A DNA stretch of 64,000 nucleotides from Epinephelus fuscoguttatus (taxonomy: Eukaryota > Chordata > Actinopteri > Perciformes > Serranidae): the NCBI RefSeq assembly GCF_011397635.1, contig NC_064763.1, positions 25,743,437 to 25,807,436 of the forward strand. The letters are read 5' to 3'. Of the stretch, positions 23,318 to 34,859 are shown piece by piece (position 1 is the stretch's first letter; each line of letters begins with the position of its first letter). Below the pieces are notes generated by a model, which made no database searches, was not told the origin of the DNA, and saw only the letters and a list, made by a program, of their open reading frames with translations. Both the position numbers and the translations under genes were made by a program.

Positions 23318-24016
23318 CTGCATTTGTTACTGGACAGCTGAAAGCAAGTAATACAAATTTTAGAACTTTGGTGACCAAAACTGTTTGAAACAAAAGTAAA
23401 GAGAAGAACCATGCAAACCACATTTATCTCAACCACTGTTTGATCAGTTATTCATCGTCATGCACCAAAGTAACTTAAATCAGCCTATCCCTACATACTT
23501 GCATATTATTTTATGCATTTACTGTTGTTCTTTTCAGTATGATGCTCCGGTAACTGCATAATATAGAATGACATGCACTGACAACCACCACAAAAAGTTG
23601 TTTTTCCTTGTGCTGTGGCATGCTAGACATGTGAATCTCAAACAACTAAATTAGCCCAAAGGATCAAAAATCATGTGTTCATGGTCATTACTGTGATTTT
23701 AAACTATTCAAATTTAAAACAGGAAACCAGGAGATGCAGTCCATCAAACATGAGTCTAACCAAGTCATTTATTTTCCTCAAAGCCGTGATGAGCTTGTCA
23801 TCTTTCACTTGATGAAGAAAAACGCAGTGTGCGTGTGTGTGTATATGTGTGTGTGTTAATTTGACATTTTAATGTGATTCACATGACAGACTACTGACCT
23901 GATGCTGCACAACTACAGCAGCCTGAGCATTGCCCTAACAGCTGATATATATCCATTCTTCAAAAAGGAGAGACATTTTGCAATATCCTGCCCTAATGAG
24001 ACATACTCATCATACA

Positions 24017-24224
24017 CAGGGTTCCCACACATTTTAATGGATAAAATTTCCGAACTTTTCCCATGATATTTAAGGATCTTTAAGAAAATTTCGACAAGCA
24101 TTCACAACGAATAACACAAACATTGCTCCTTTTCAAAATTGCAGTACAATTTAAAAGTAGCAGTGGGGCACAGATTGTGAAATTCAATGACCTCTTCAGG
24201 TTGTCCATGAGCGTGGGAACCCCT
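24017..24224. mobile_element. Short MITE with CAGGGTTCCCAC ends
   Basis: The left end CAGGGTTCCCACAC (24017) and the right end (reverse complement CGAGGGGTTCCCACGC, ending near 24226) make an inverted repeat around 'ttccgaacttttcccatgat'. This is a familiar vertebrate hAT-type non-autonomous repeat layout. It lies upstream of the zfx first coding exon, in probable 5' intron. Confidence 0.65.
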
Positions 24225-25199
24225 CGTAAAAGAAATATTGCATTAATATTATATGACTGATGGTTATGTTGTTCTTGAGCCAATAACTGCTCAGTTTTGT
24301 AACAGACTCTTCCTTGTTGTATTGCTGCAGCAATGACCAAGATCCTCTGTGAAGAGCTTAATTTACTTTGAAATATTATTCACATATATTTACCTTTTCA
24401 TACAGTCTATGATATTTACACACAAACAACAAGACAGAGTGATGTAAAAGATGCACTGGTACGAGATCTGGCCCACCAGGCATACTGAGGGAATCTTTGG
24501 GGGGGGAAACCAATCAATTAAATTACAATCAAGTGGATAGATTTTTGCAGTGTTAGCTTGTGTCTGCGGCAAAGGAGAGCAACTGAGATGACCAGTGGCA
24601 TAATTGCCATGACTGCATCACTACCTCAGCTACCAAAACTACACATGTATACATCAGCTGCAATTGGCACTAACATTACCTTCATCATGGAGATGAAGGT
24701 GAGCTCATGTGCGTCAAAAATATCTCACACATACACACAGTCACACACTCTGGGGGGATGCAGAGATGTAAACAGTGGTGTGGACGACGCAGCCGGGGTG
24801 CCATTTAATTTCCACTGAATGTACCATCCCCCACCTCCAGGTGGAAAATGATGACAACGGTGTGTGGGGATATGGCGCACAACACAGTGCATCAGTGTGC
24901 TGAAAGATGCCGCCAACACAGTAAACCCCACCAGGCTGATCCGACTAACTTAGCTACTCATTCATGCCAGACTAAACACTGCAACTTAAACCCCGATGAG
25001 GTGATTAACGGTAATGTCTACAACTGACCACTGGAGCAGCGTTAGCACTGATTACACACGCACAGCCCCGACTGTCACGGCCAAAACACGCATTTAATAA
25101 CAGATGATTGCCCTAGCATGCACGCAGGTAGATGAAACTGCAAAATAAAGAAGGCAGGTTGCGTTAGGTTTACACTGATGCGGCTCTGTAGTAGCCAGC

Positions 25200-25960
25200 T
25201 AGCGGGAGGAGGGCTGAACACACACACACACACTCGTTTTCTACAACCGATATTCCTCACACTAGCGTCCGCCATTTTGTTAGCTTGCTGTCTGGACGGA
25301 TGCTAATTTTTTTTTTATCGCTAATTAAAAATACCCTTCGGTGTTTAGAAAATGTCAATTGCGCTTCAATCGAAGGCTACACGGCACATTAACTGTTTTA
25401 TTAACGCATAATAATGTTAGTCAACGACGACTGGCGACTACGAAAACCCTCTTCTTTGCTAGCTAACCGGATAGGCCTGAATCACCAATTACGGCCTCTG
25501 TTAAGGCCCGGGCCTGAGAAGAAAAGGCCCAGCCCTTTGCGGCCTCTCGGTGACAATAAAGAAATAAATTAAAAAAACACATGCATGCAAAAACAAAGAG
25601 ATAAGGATACGCACAAATGCAAACACGGCCCTGCAAACGGGCGCCCCGGGAGGAAAAATGACCCGCGTACCAGATTTATGCTGCAGGGATGGCCTCCGTC
25701 CGCACCTCGGCTTCCCAGGCCGCCTGGTTCCCCCAGACTCGGGCAGGATTCAGTCGGGAATTTTGTGTTATTTGGGCGGGCCGGAGAGGAGCAGAGAAGG
25801 AGGGGTTAGGGGTTGTTTCTGGAGCTCCGCTGAAAGCAAAGCAGGACGTCTGGAGCCAGATCTTGTCATGCTACAGCCCCCCGCTCCTCCAGCTCCGAGG
25901 CCGCCGTCAGCACGACACGTCACAGCCCGAGAGCAGCAGGAAAATGCGGAAGGGTTGTGG
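25200..25960 (-). promoter_or_regulatory. Probable zfx promoter, CpG-rich
   Basis: The stretch has many CpG and GC-rich blocks (for example 'ggcccgggcctgag' near 25506), in contrast to the AT-rich surroundings. It contains a YY1-type site, minus-strand CAAAATGGCGGAC (25268-25280). zfx needs a non-coding first exon, since its first coding exon (23317) starts at an acceptor (AG at 23319-23318) with only 10 leader bases. No donor was placed with confidence, so the exact first exon is unknown. Long open frames here reflect GC content, not coding. Confidence 0.5.
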
Positions 25961-27220
25961 TGGAAATCACACCGGCAGGCACCAAACAGGCCATAATCTG
26001 AGGACCGCCGTTCAAACGGGTTATGTCAAAACGTGCAGTGTAGTGTTAATTTTAATTAGTGTATGCCCCGAGGTTGGTGTAGCTCGTAATGGGCTGAGGA
26101 CTGCTTCAATCCTCCAAATAGCAGACTTGCATGCAGCGGCGAAGTGCACAATAAAAGTGGTTAGACTATGACCTCCAGACTGAGAGCATCCAATATTTAA
26201 ACAAACCGCTGACTAGTTTCCAATCACACACTCTACACTGTATCACTTTCATCCTGAGTGTACAAACCCAACATTTCCTCATATATCCCGGTCAGAAATA
26301 AGAAAAAGCACTGAAATTTCTCTTTAAAAGGCCAATAAATAACAGGTTAACTACTGGGGAAAGAAAGCAAACATAAAGGTAGGAATGTATATTAAGATAT
26401 TTCTAATGCATGCAAAGGCAAAACATGAGAAAATATCCCACATTTACCCACATCAACTGTATTTGAAATACAATTTAAGCAGTAATTGAATATATTTACC
26501 CATGTACTGTACTATACGATTTTGATGTACTTAAGTAATCCCATTCTACATTTCAGAGGGAAATATACATACACATGTATCTGACAGCTAATTTACTAAT
26601 TAATATATTTACATAACAGTACAATTGTTAAAATGAGTTCCAGTTAATAGTAATATAACCCAATATTATCATTATATAACACTGACAGAGACCATTTTAC
26701 TGCACACTGAGTGCTTACACTTGTGATACTGGATTTTTATGTGGCAGCTTTTATGTCCAAGATCACTTTATTGGTCCTTAGGGACTCTTGAAACACATTT
26801 ATGCAATATTTATTTTCAAAACAGGTTTTTCACCTTTAATGATACTTTGTGTTTTGATGTATCAAGTATTACTTAATTAAATGATCTTAAAACGTCCACC
26901 ACTGATGGCAGCTTGCACATGGAGGATTATTGTCTTGAAACATGGTATTTGTAACCAAAGGTTGTTTCCTGAATATGGTTTAATCCAGAAGATAGTTCAA
27001 AATGTATAGATTTATTGTAAGGCAGTACAAAATATGAACGGTACACAAAAACACTCCCTCTGAAAATAATCACTCCAACAAAATATAGAAACATAAAACA
27101 GAGTAGTTTCAAAATGATCGAGGATGATGATTCGGGATAGTTATATCCAGACCTCTGTGTTCATACACTCGTCAGCAGAGGTCTTTCTAAATTTCAGATT
27201 AATGATAACAGTTGATTTCA
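25960..27220. other. Intergenic spacer between zfx promoter and sat1 3' end
   Basis: AT-rich sequence with no recognisable domain, repeat family or RNA gene. The last part may be distal sat1 3' UTR (minus-strand AATAAA also near 27007). Confidence 0.5.
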
Positions 27221-27227
27221 CAATGAT

Positions 27228-27233
27228 TTTATT
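27228..27233 (-). terminator. sat1 polyadenylation signal
   Basis: Plus-strand TTTATT, i.e. AATAAA on the minus strand, about 75 bases after the sat1 stop codon. Confidence 0.6.
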
Positions 27234-27306
27234 AAGACTTTGCCAAATCACTGACCAAACAAATCATGATTATTATAATTAATAACAGTCAATAAACAGT
27301 AAACTC

Positions 27307-28509
27307 TTATTTGGCAGTCATTTTCAACAGATCCTCCTTTTCAATCTCAAAAAGACGCCAGCCCTCCTCAGAGGAGAGATCAGCTGCTCCTCTTCGCTTG
27401 TAGAACTCAATGGACTTTGTGTTGTTTTCTGCTACGATGAAGTGCATGCCGCTGCAGCGAGTCTTCACTGCCGTCTGCAGGGGGAAGAAAAAAAAACAAA
27501 ACATAAGGGCTTATGAAGTGTTGAATACAGCTGGAATAAAGTTGCATCTGTCACCAAATAAGCTTTAACTTAAGTACACTGGTTACCGTACCTCACTCAG
27601 AACCTTCAGGATTTGTGAACCAATGCCAAAACCTGATGAAGGATTACATGTTAAGAGTAGTTAGTTTATGTGAGTGTAATGCCCCTGAAGACTTTGTCTG
27701 TAACTTATTAACCTTTACCACCACCATATAACAGCACTTGCAGACAGCCTTACCACGAAATTCCTGCATGACATAGAAGTCCTCCAAGTAAAGCAGCTTT
27801 CCAGTCCAAGGGTCATATGTGAAGTAGTACATAGCAAAGCCAATCACAGTGTATCCTAAAGAGAAAAACCCAAAAGTTAGGAGATTAAATGTAAAGGGTT
27901 GGCCCATTTTTTAAGAAATACGACTCTTAAGTTGTTAAGAGTTTTGTGTGAGAGATGTTTTACCCTCCGAGCTCTGGTTCTTTGGGACTTCAGCAACTAA
28001 GCAGTGGTAGAACGGGTGATCTCCAAAGCCGTCTTCAAGTAGATCTACAAGTGGGACATTGGTTATAAGAATGTAGGAAGACTGAAATATTTTTATGTAG
28101 TGGTGTAGTGGTAGTTGATAAGGTGGATGTTTTAGGCCTACTAGGTAGGCTACAAAGGAGGAAGTGGGTACACTCTTCCTTATATTCTTAATGGCTTTTT
28201 CGCTGATAGGTGGGTATAATGTAAACAAACAGAAAAAGAGTACCTTTCTCAGTCAGCATGACCTTCTCCTCCATCTCCTCATATTTCGCAAGTTCCTACA
28301 AATCAAAAAGACAAAAACAAGAAAGCCACGAGTTACGCGTTTAACTGGAGATAGAATTAACAAACAGAGATGACAGATTTGCTACCAACTGGCCCAGATG
28401 TCCTGTTTGTTGTTAAAAAATTAGACTTAAACAGTTGGCTTACCTTTATGAGTCGCATGATATCGGATACGTCGTTGGGTTCAGCTTTCCGTAATATGAA
28501 ACTGGCCAT
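27307..28509 (-). CDS. sat1: Spermidine/spermine N1-acetyltransferase 1
   Basis: Six exons on the minus strand: 28509-28444, 28295-28244, 28044-27964, 27855-27754, 27632-27592, 27474-27307. Phases join to a 169-aa GNAT-fold enzyme (human 171 aa). Conserved blocks include [73 protein letters not shown] (the acetyl-CoA pyrophosphate loop RGFGIGS) and [19 protein letters not shown]. It transfers acetyl from acetyl-CoA to spermidine or spermine, the rate-limiting step of polyamine catabolism, in the cytosol. All introns are short (108-199 bp). The start codon was chosen by homology; a TATA box lies about 175 bases upstream. Confidence 0.97.
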
Positions 28510-28683
28510 TTTCTTTTTTTTCCCTTTTTTCCTTTGCGTATTAATCCTCTGAATGTGAACAAAAGCAAAATTTGTTTCGTCATCCGCTCCTCAGGAGTTC
28601 ACCCCCGGGCATGAAATGTAGGAAGCATGCAGAAACGCATTGGCTGTGTCACCAAGTGGTACAGCAGCTTCAGACACCTGCCC

Positions 28684-28691
28684 TTTATATA
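28684..28691 (-). promoter_or_regulatory. TATA box of sat1
   Basis: Minus-strand TATATAAA followed by GGG, about 175 bases before the sat1 start codon. It predicts transcription starting near 28655. Confidence 0.6.
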
Positions 28692-28699
28692 TCCTCTGA

Positions 28700-30880
28700 G
28701 GGAGGCAGACCTGTCCCGTAACCCATATATGGTCAAACAGCCCTTTGCATCCTGTTTCTTTTTTTTGTTGACTTATCTTTGTGACGATCACTGTGCTTCA
28801 TTTGAATGTCGTTTAAAGGTAAATATTAACCAGACCTGGAAAAAAGAAAAGAAAAACAAGGCCAGAGAACATAATGTCTCATTAGCTGACACATTATCAC
28901 TGACGGAAAAACACTATGTCAAAATGAATGTGAAATCAATACTTATACATTAAAAGTATTCCTCTGTAGGTCACATTAACAGCAGTCAAACAATGATTTG
29001 CATTGCTGTGATAAAAAAAAACACTTTTATTGATCTATTGATGTCCATTTATGTAATGTGTTGTTAATGGTTTGTTCGTCCAATAAAAAGGGAAATGATT
29101 TGTGACATTTTAGCTTATCAACAGCCAGGAATGATAAGATGACGGAGCAGATGTGGTTGCTGTTTGTGTGATGATTAGCCAGAAAAGCATCTTTAAATCA
29201 AATGTTTTAAGACTTTGTGTTGATACTTAAGTGTCGTTTGAAGGGACACAAGATCAGAACTTAAAATACAGTAGTTTTCCATAAGGTGATAATCTGTTAT
29301 CTGATGTCATAAACATACCAACTGTTTACTTAAGTGACGTCATATCTTTTAGGTTTAGTTTTAAGTTTCAGGCTTTCTGGAACTGCGTTTGGTTGACTTG
29401 CTCAAGGGCAATGTTCCTGCTACTGCTGACAAACACGACAGCTATGCTTTTCCAAGCATTCCAGTTGCAAGAACTGATCAGGCAATCATATTCTTCTGAA
29501 AAAGTTGGGTCATATCTGTACATATTATAGTATAAGCTACCTCTGCACACAACACTTAATGTCTTTTCGCCTTGAGTCAGACGTTAATGTCGAATACCTG
29601 GTGCTCCTTTTAATGCAGCCTTTATTGTCCATTGTGTTTTTATGTAGATGCATGTCCTGTCTGGATATGATATGATGTGTTTTAATGTACTTTGTAGTAG
29701 AATTTGCAAACCAAAGACAAATTTCTGCCTTTTACATGCAAAAAGTAAACAATAGTTGGCGATATTTGGAACACTGGACGATCCAATTATAACGGGTTAA
29801 GTGAGGTTTTTTTTTGTTTGCCGAGTTTGAATTAAGTGCTTGAATAAACCAGCAGCCATTGGTTGTTGGGCTTACTGTGGTTGGTGGGAGAAAAAAATCA
29901 CTGGAGTCCTTTAGGGTTGCGAAGATAAACTGGGAAAGAAACCAAAGCCAGCAGGGCCAAGAGGACAGGTGATCACTGAGTGAGTATTTTTGTCACTTAA
30001 CACTTTGTTTTGGCCAACAAATAGCTTTTGGCCATTATGGTGATACTACACAGCCTCCAGGCAATGTACAATAAGGCCTGTTTGTCATTGATAAAACTTA
30101 TTAAATGTATGTTGTTTTTTTTCCCCAGTGCTTTAGTTGAACAGTGAAGTTATTTCAGATGCTTTTCAGACGCCCACCTCCACGCGCTAGGCAGGTTTGG
30201 AGAGTATTTGGGAGTTGAGCGTCAGAACCTCAGACGTGCAATGCATCCTGGTGCGTCTAGGCACTTAAATAATGGCTGTGCAAGCAGAAACACTCAGCTT
30301 CTATGTCAAGACAGCGCACAGTGAGGAATTTATTGCCTCAGTGACTCAGTGCCTCATTTACCATCAACACTGACTGGATATCTACTCAAAATGTGGCAAA
30401 TTTCTCCTTTAACTTTGAAAATTACCTTGCAATGCTGTTTGTCAGCAAACTCTGTTGGTCATTAGGCAGCTATACACTTGTAGTTAATGTTCCAACGCAC
30501 AGACGTTTTGCCCTCAAACCACTTCCATTGTAAACTTATTTCATCCTTTGTGCAAATGTTTAAGGGACAGTATCTTTACCTTCTGAGCGCCTGGGGCTAG
30601 TTTCCAAGGCAGTCAACGCAAGTATAAAACACCACAACTGGTACAGCAAGTATGCTAATGTGTCTGATGAGTCTTTGTAATCAGGTGCTGCTGGTGAGCA
30701 CCTGGCTGCCACTGGGTAAATTCCCATCGATCACAGCTGCTCATTCCCAGTGTGATGCAGGCTTTGAAACGTTCTGCTCTCAAGAAAACAAAAGGTATGA
30801 TCTGAGCTGAAACTGTCATCTGCTGCGATGACTCAGTCAGATGAATCTAAAAGAGCAGACGGACGGCACTTTAGGAAAAC
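28700..30880. other. Intergenic spacer between sat1 and prdx4
   Basis: No gene, RNA or well-bounded repeat recognised in about 2.2 kb. The block at 30150-30640 has a different base composition, with CpG-containing words such as 'gcgctaggc' and 'gagcgcctggggc', and may be a decayed repeat, but I cannot define its ends. Confidence 0.5.
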
Positions 30881-30884
30881 ACAT

Positions 30885-30890
30885 TTTATT
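30885..30890 (-). terminator. prdx4 polyadenylation signal
   Basis: AATAAA on the minus strand 54 bases after the prdx4 stop codon, giving a short 3' UTR. Confidence 0.75.
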
Positions 30891-30943
30891 TGGACTTTCA
30901 GTAAGTGCTGGATTTCACAGACTGGAACGACAGGAACACAGAT

Positions 30944-33900
30944 TTAGTTCAGTTTATCAAAATACTTCAGCTTTCCTGAGGGGTCGGGAATGATCTGCGG
31001 GAGAGAATAAATGAAGTTAGTGCACAGTTAGTACAGTCAAGACAGATATAGACTAGAATGTGCTGTAACCAGGCTGTGACTAATGCAGATCCCTGATAAC
31101 AACCTAGTCTGCTTTGTGTGCATCACAAATGTTGCTTAGAATCTAGTCAGGCAGTGCTCACAGTGGAAGTCCATTTTTCTTAAGTTATTTGTGAGACGTA
31201 AATGCTTTCAATATTGCAAAACACACACAATATCGTGAGTACCAAGGATCCAAATCAATCACAGCTGCAGGTGATACTCACTGTGTCACTGCCTGGCTTC
31301 CATCCTGCTGGACACACTGTCAAAAAACACACATAATGCAGTCAGCAAAACTAAAACAGTTTAAAAAATCCACTGCAAACCAGCTACTGGTATCCAAGTA
31401 TGTTTAAATGAGCTCCTCGTACCTTCTCCGTGTTTGTCAGTGTACTGGAAGGCCTGCACAAGCCGCAGAGTCTCATCCACAGATCTTCCCACTGGAAGAT
31501 CGTTCATGGTGATCTGCCTCAGGATGCCTTTGCCATCAATGATGAAGAGTCCCCTGAGAGAGAGACATGGACAGGTGAGATTCAAGTATGACTTACTGTT
31601 AGTTGGTTACTGTTTAAGTTTTACACGGTTGTTTAAATAACCACAGTTTTATCCTACCTGTTTAACATGTTTCTTTTTGCTTCTAAAGCACCTCAGAGTG
31701 ACGTAACAATGTTTTATTGAGTTAATTGCCTGTAAAACTTTGATAACGGCTATAAATGTCAAGCTGTACCTCAGCGTGTGTCCCTGGTCCTCCAGATAGA
31801 CTCCGTAGTCTTTTGAAATCTGGTGTGTGAGGTCAGACAACAGAGGGATTTTCATTGGTCCGAGTCCACCCTGCTTCCTGGGCGTATTGATCCTGTTGTT
31901 AAGAGGAAATATGAGAAAAAAATAAAGCTCTGTTTCAACTGTAGCTGAATGATTCACACTTTAACACCAGCCTTAACCCCTAAGTATTTAGATCATTTGA
32001 TTATTACTAGGATTTTATCTGAAGCCAGTAAAATCTGAGGGCATCTTGCATTCCTACCAAGCCAGGTGGGTGAACTGGGAGTCGACAGAGCAGGCGACCA
32101 CCTCTGTATTGATGGCTTGGAACTCGTGCACGCGATCGCTGAATGCAATGATCTCAGTGGGGCAGACGAACGTGCTGCACAAGAGAGAAAACATTTACAT
32201 CAAACAGACTCACGTGCAGTTACACCAATAAAGTGTTTACGTAATGTGTGTCTAAGATGTTACTCACAAGTCCAGAGGATAGAAGAAGAAGACAAGGTAT
32301 TTGCCTTTGTAGTCCGACAGCTTCAGCTCCTTGAATTCCCCGTTAATGACGGCCGTTCCCTCCCAGTTTGGTGCAAGCTTTGAAACTTTGCAACAGGAAG
32401 AGAAATACATGGATTGATAAAACCAGGAGTTGAAACTGTGATTTAATAACATCTCTGACTTGTGTTTTGACGCAGCAAATGACTAAAAGATTACAGTAGT
32501 GCTTTTGTTTTCAAATGGCACACTGAGACTCTCATAATCTTGATTACTCTTACACTTTTAGAGCTACTGATTAAACTCTTAATGTATGTTTTGAGGTTAA
32601 GGTTGTCCAGTGTATATATAATTAAACTGAATTGTGCAGTATAATTGTCAGAGGCACAATACCATTGAAAAGTTGGGCACACTTTCTCATTCTAATAACT
32701 ATGAAAGTGTGTCCAAACTTTTAACTGGTACTTTATATGAATTTACTTTTAATCTTTTATTGTACCTCTACGTCTATATTTTTATCCATAGCATGCCAAT
32801 ACTCACATTTTATTCTGTATTCTTATGTCTATCCACTTTAATTACTTACTTGTACTTTACTATTCAAAATGTACTTTTTCTCTTTGTTTTGTTTTTTTTT
32901 TTTATCATTTTCCTCTACCTAAATATGTTCTTTGAAATGTTTCTCTTATATTTTTTCTCTATTCTTTTACACATACCAGTCCACGGAAATGGAAACAAAG
33001 CATCCTGCTTGTGATAAATAAGGCCTGGGCAATAGGCTATATCGATATTATATTAATGTTGTGATTTGAGACAAGATATCGTAATACTGTAAGTGTTGTC
33101 TTTTCCTGGTTTTAAAGGCTGCATTACAGTAAAGACTGATCTAGCTGCTCTATCAGGGTGTCTACAGGTATCAGACAGGTAAATTTAATGCTTTTTAACC
33201 AAATTTAGGGTTAGGGTTAGACAAATTAAATTTGGACAAATTATGTTAACTTATTTAAGCATCACAGGCAAGTAGTATGTAGTGTGTGGTCCTGTGCAGA
33301 GGTAAGTGTTACGTGGGAATATGGTTATCAGAGTGAGTTAAGTCAACCTACATTTTTGACAACAGGTAAATGCAAGTATGAAGTAAAATGACAGGATTAT
33401 AGTTTTATTTTGTTTTTGTTTGTTTTTTTTAAAGATTTGTAACATTAGATATGTGGACTTTTACACAGAAACTCTTCACAAAAAAATGGATACATGAAAT
33501 TAGATTACAATGTTCAAATTCAAGACTATTTAATGACTTTTAAGGCATTGTTGTAACATTGAATACAAACCATTTTAAGATCTTTTAAGGACCTGTAGAC
33601 ACCCTGTCCATTATTTGTTAGTCATTATATCCTCATTACTAATGATCATTTATCAAATATTTGTGTGAATATTTTGGGACCAACAGTCAACTCTACAGTA
33701 TCACTGCAATATCAATAACAGTACTTAGTCAAAATATAATATTTAATTTTCTGCATATCACCCAGCCCTATGATGAATAAATATTCAAACCTTTATGACC
33801 CCTCTTTTTTAGTTTTTGCACATCTGAGATAATATTCCATAGTTACTTTAAAGACTTTTCTTCTTCACATTGCTTATGCACTGCAAGTAGAAGTTTGTTT

Positions 33901-34740
33901 CCATTACATGAGCAACATACGGCAAGTGAGCAAGTACAGATCGCATGTCTGCTGGTGCACAAGTTGGCACTGTGGCATGGGGTAAAGTCTCACATCTCCT
34001 GATGACACATGACAAACAGAGACTAAACTGTATGAGTGTTACAGATAATGACTAACTCCAACACTTGCTTTGCCTACAAGACTGTAATTATGTATTTATC
34101 ATATGGACTCTGCATGAACACGTGAGTTTTATGACTGCATCTACTAGTTTGAGTGTTCCTGTTATTTTGTCCAACCCCCTGGTGTTATTTGGAGCAGTCA
34201 TGTTTCCAAGGGGCGGAGGGAGGAGCGCAATCCAATGAATTTCACAGAATGACGTGTCCTACAAAAACAGCTGGTTAAAAGTTAGGCCTCATCTGTGACT
34301 GAAACACCTTAAACTGTTGTCTGAGTGTTAACCTGCGAGACACAGACAGTCAGATGTGAACACAAGCTGCAGACTGACACCCTCAGTGTGTTTCTATTGT
34401 CCTGACAGGAGCAGGATCCGCACACTGAAGCTGCAGCTGCGTTTGTTTGCAAGAACAACAACTGCGCATTCTCATTACGCACACACAAACTATCCGCCTG
34501 TGGATGAACTCAGGACACAAACTCACTCTTGGCTTTGCTGAGGTGCAGAGAGTGGTCAGACACAGGCACGCGGAAAGCCTCTCCGGGATAGACGTGTCCT
34601 CCCGCGTAGTTGTGACACTGGGAGTTTTTCACACTAGCGCCTTCCTCTGCAGACGTGACTGTGGTGAGGAAGAGGAGGAGAGCGGTGCACAGCGCACGGA
34701 AAAGCTCCTTCTTTGCATTAATGTGCAAGATAAACTCCAT
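30944..34740 (-). CDS. prdx4: Peroxiredoxin 4 (ER 2-Cys peroxiredoxin)
   Basis: Seven exons on the minus strand: 34740-34527, 32385-32268, 32174-32058, 31892-31770, 31553-31423, 31316-31282, 30994-30944; 262 aa. Residues 1-31 form a secretory signal (hydrophobic [16 protein letters not shown]). The Prdx4-specific N-terminal extension [17 protein letters not shown] follows. The peroxidatic Cys115 is in FVCPTE and the resolving Cys236 in GEVCPAGW. GGLG and the C-terminal YF motif (KYFDKLN), which make 2-Cys enzymes prone to over-oxidation, are both present. The enzyme reduces H2O2 in the ER lumen and passes oxidising equivalents to protein disulfide isomerases. The ATG at 34740 is in a good Kozak context (ACAATGG). 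An in-frame upstream ATG at 34845 is in a weak context and would add an acidic leader before the signal. Confidence 0.96.
33022..33770. mobile_element. MITE in prdx4 intron 1 (outer, interrupted)
   Basis: Left end 'ggcctgggcaataggctata' and right end, reverse strand, 'tagggctgggtgatatgcag'. The interior ('gttgtcttttcctggtttta', 'aggctgcattacagtaaa', and at the right 'tcattatatcctcattac') matches one of the most frequent teleost MITEs. It is split by a second MITE at 33154-33606. Confidence 0.75.
33154..33606. mobile_element. MITE nested inside the MITE at 33022-33770
   Basis: Left end CAGGGTGTCTACAGGT (33154) and the exact reverse complement ACCTGTAGACACCCTG at the right (33591-33606); inner 'aatttaatgctttttaa' and 'tttaatgacttttaagg' also pair. 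The 453-bp insert interrupts the outer element in its AT-rich middle ('gctgctctat' / 'attatttg'). It carries a short telomere-like run, tttagggttagggttag, near 33205-33222. Confidence 0.8.
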
Positions 34741-34859
34741 TGTGTCCCTTTGAGAGCACTCAAGCGCTGACTGGCACCTCTTGGCAGGATTTGAGAAGGC
34801 TTCTTCCTCCTCCTCTTCTTCTTCTTCATCCAGGTTTTGCAGCATCCGGCGTCCTTATT

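Noticed and set aside
25585-26171. Overlapping open frames of 74-160 codons in GC-rich DNA
   Set aside because: They overlap each other in all three frames with no domain similarity; explained by few stops in the probable zfx CpG promoter.
33205-33222. Telomere-like TTAGGG run as a second interstitial telomere site
   Set aside because: Under three copies and inside a MITE; most likely part of that element or chance.
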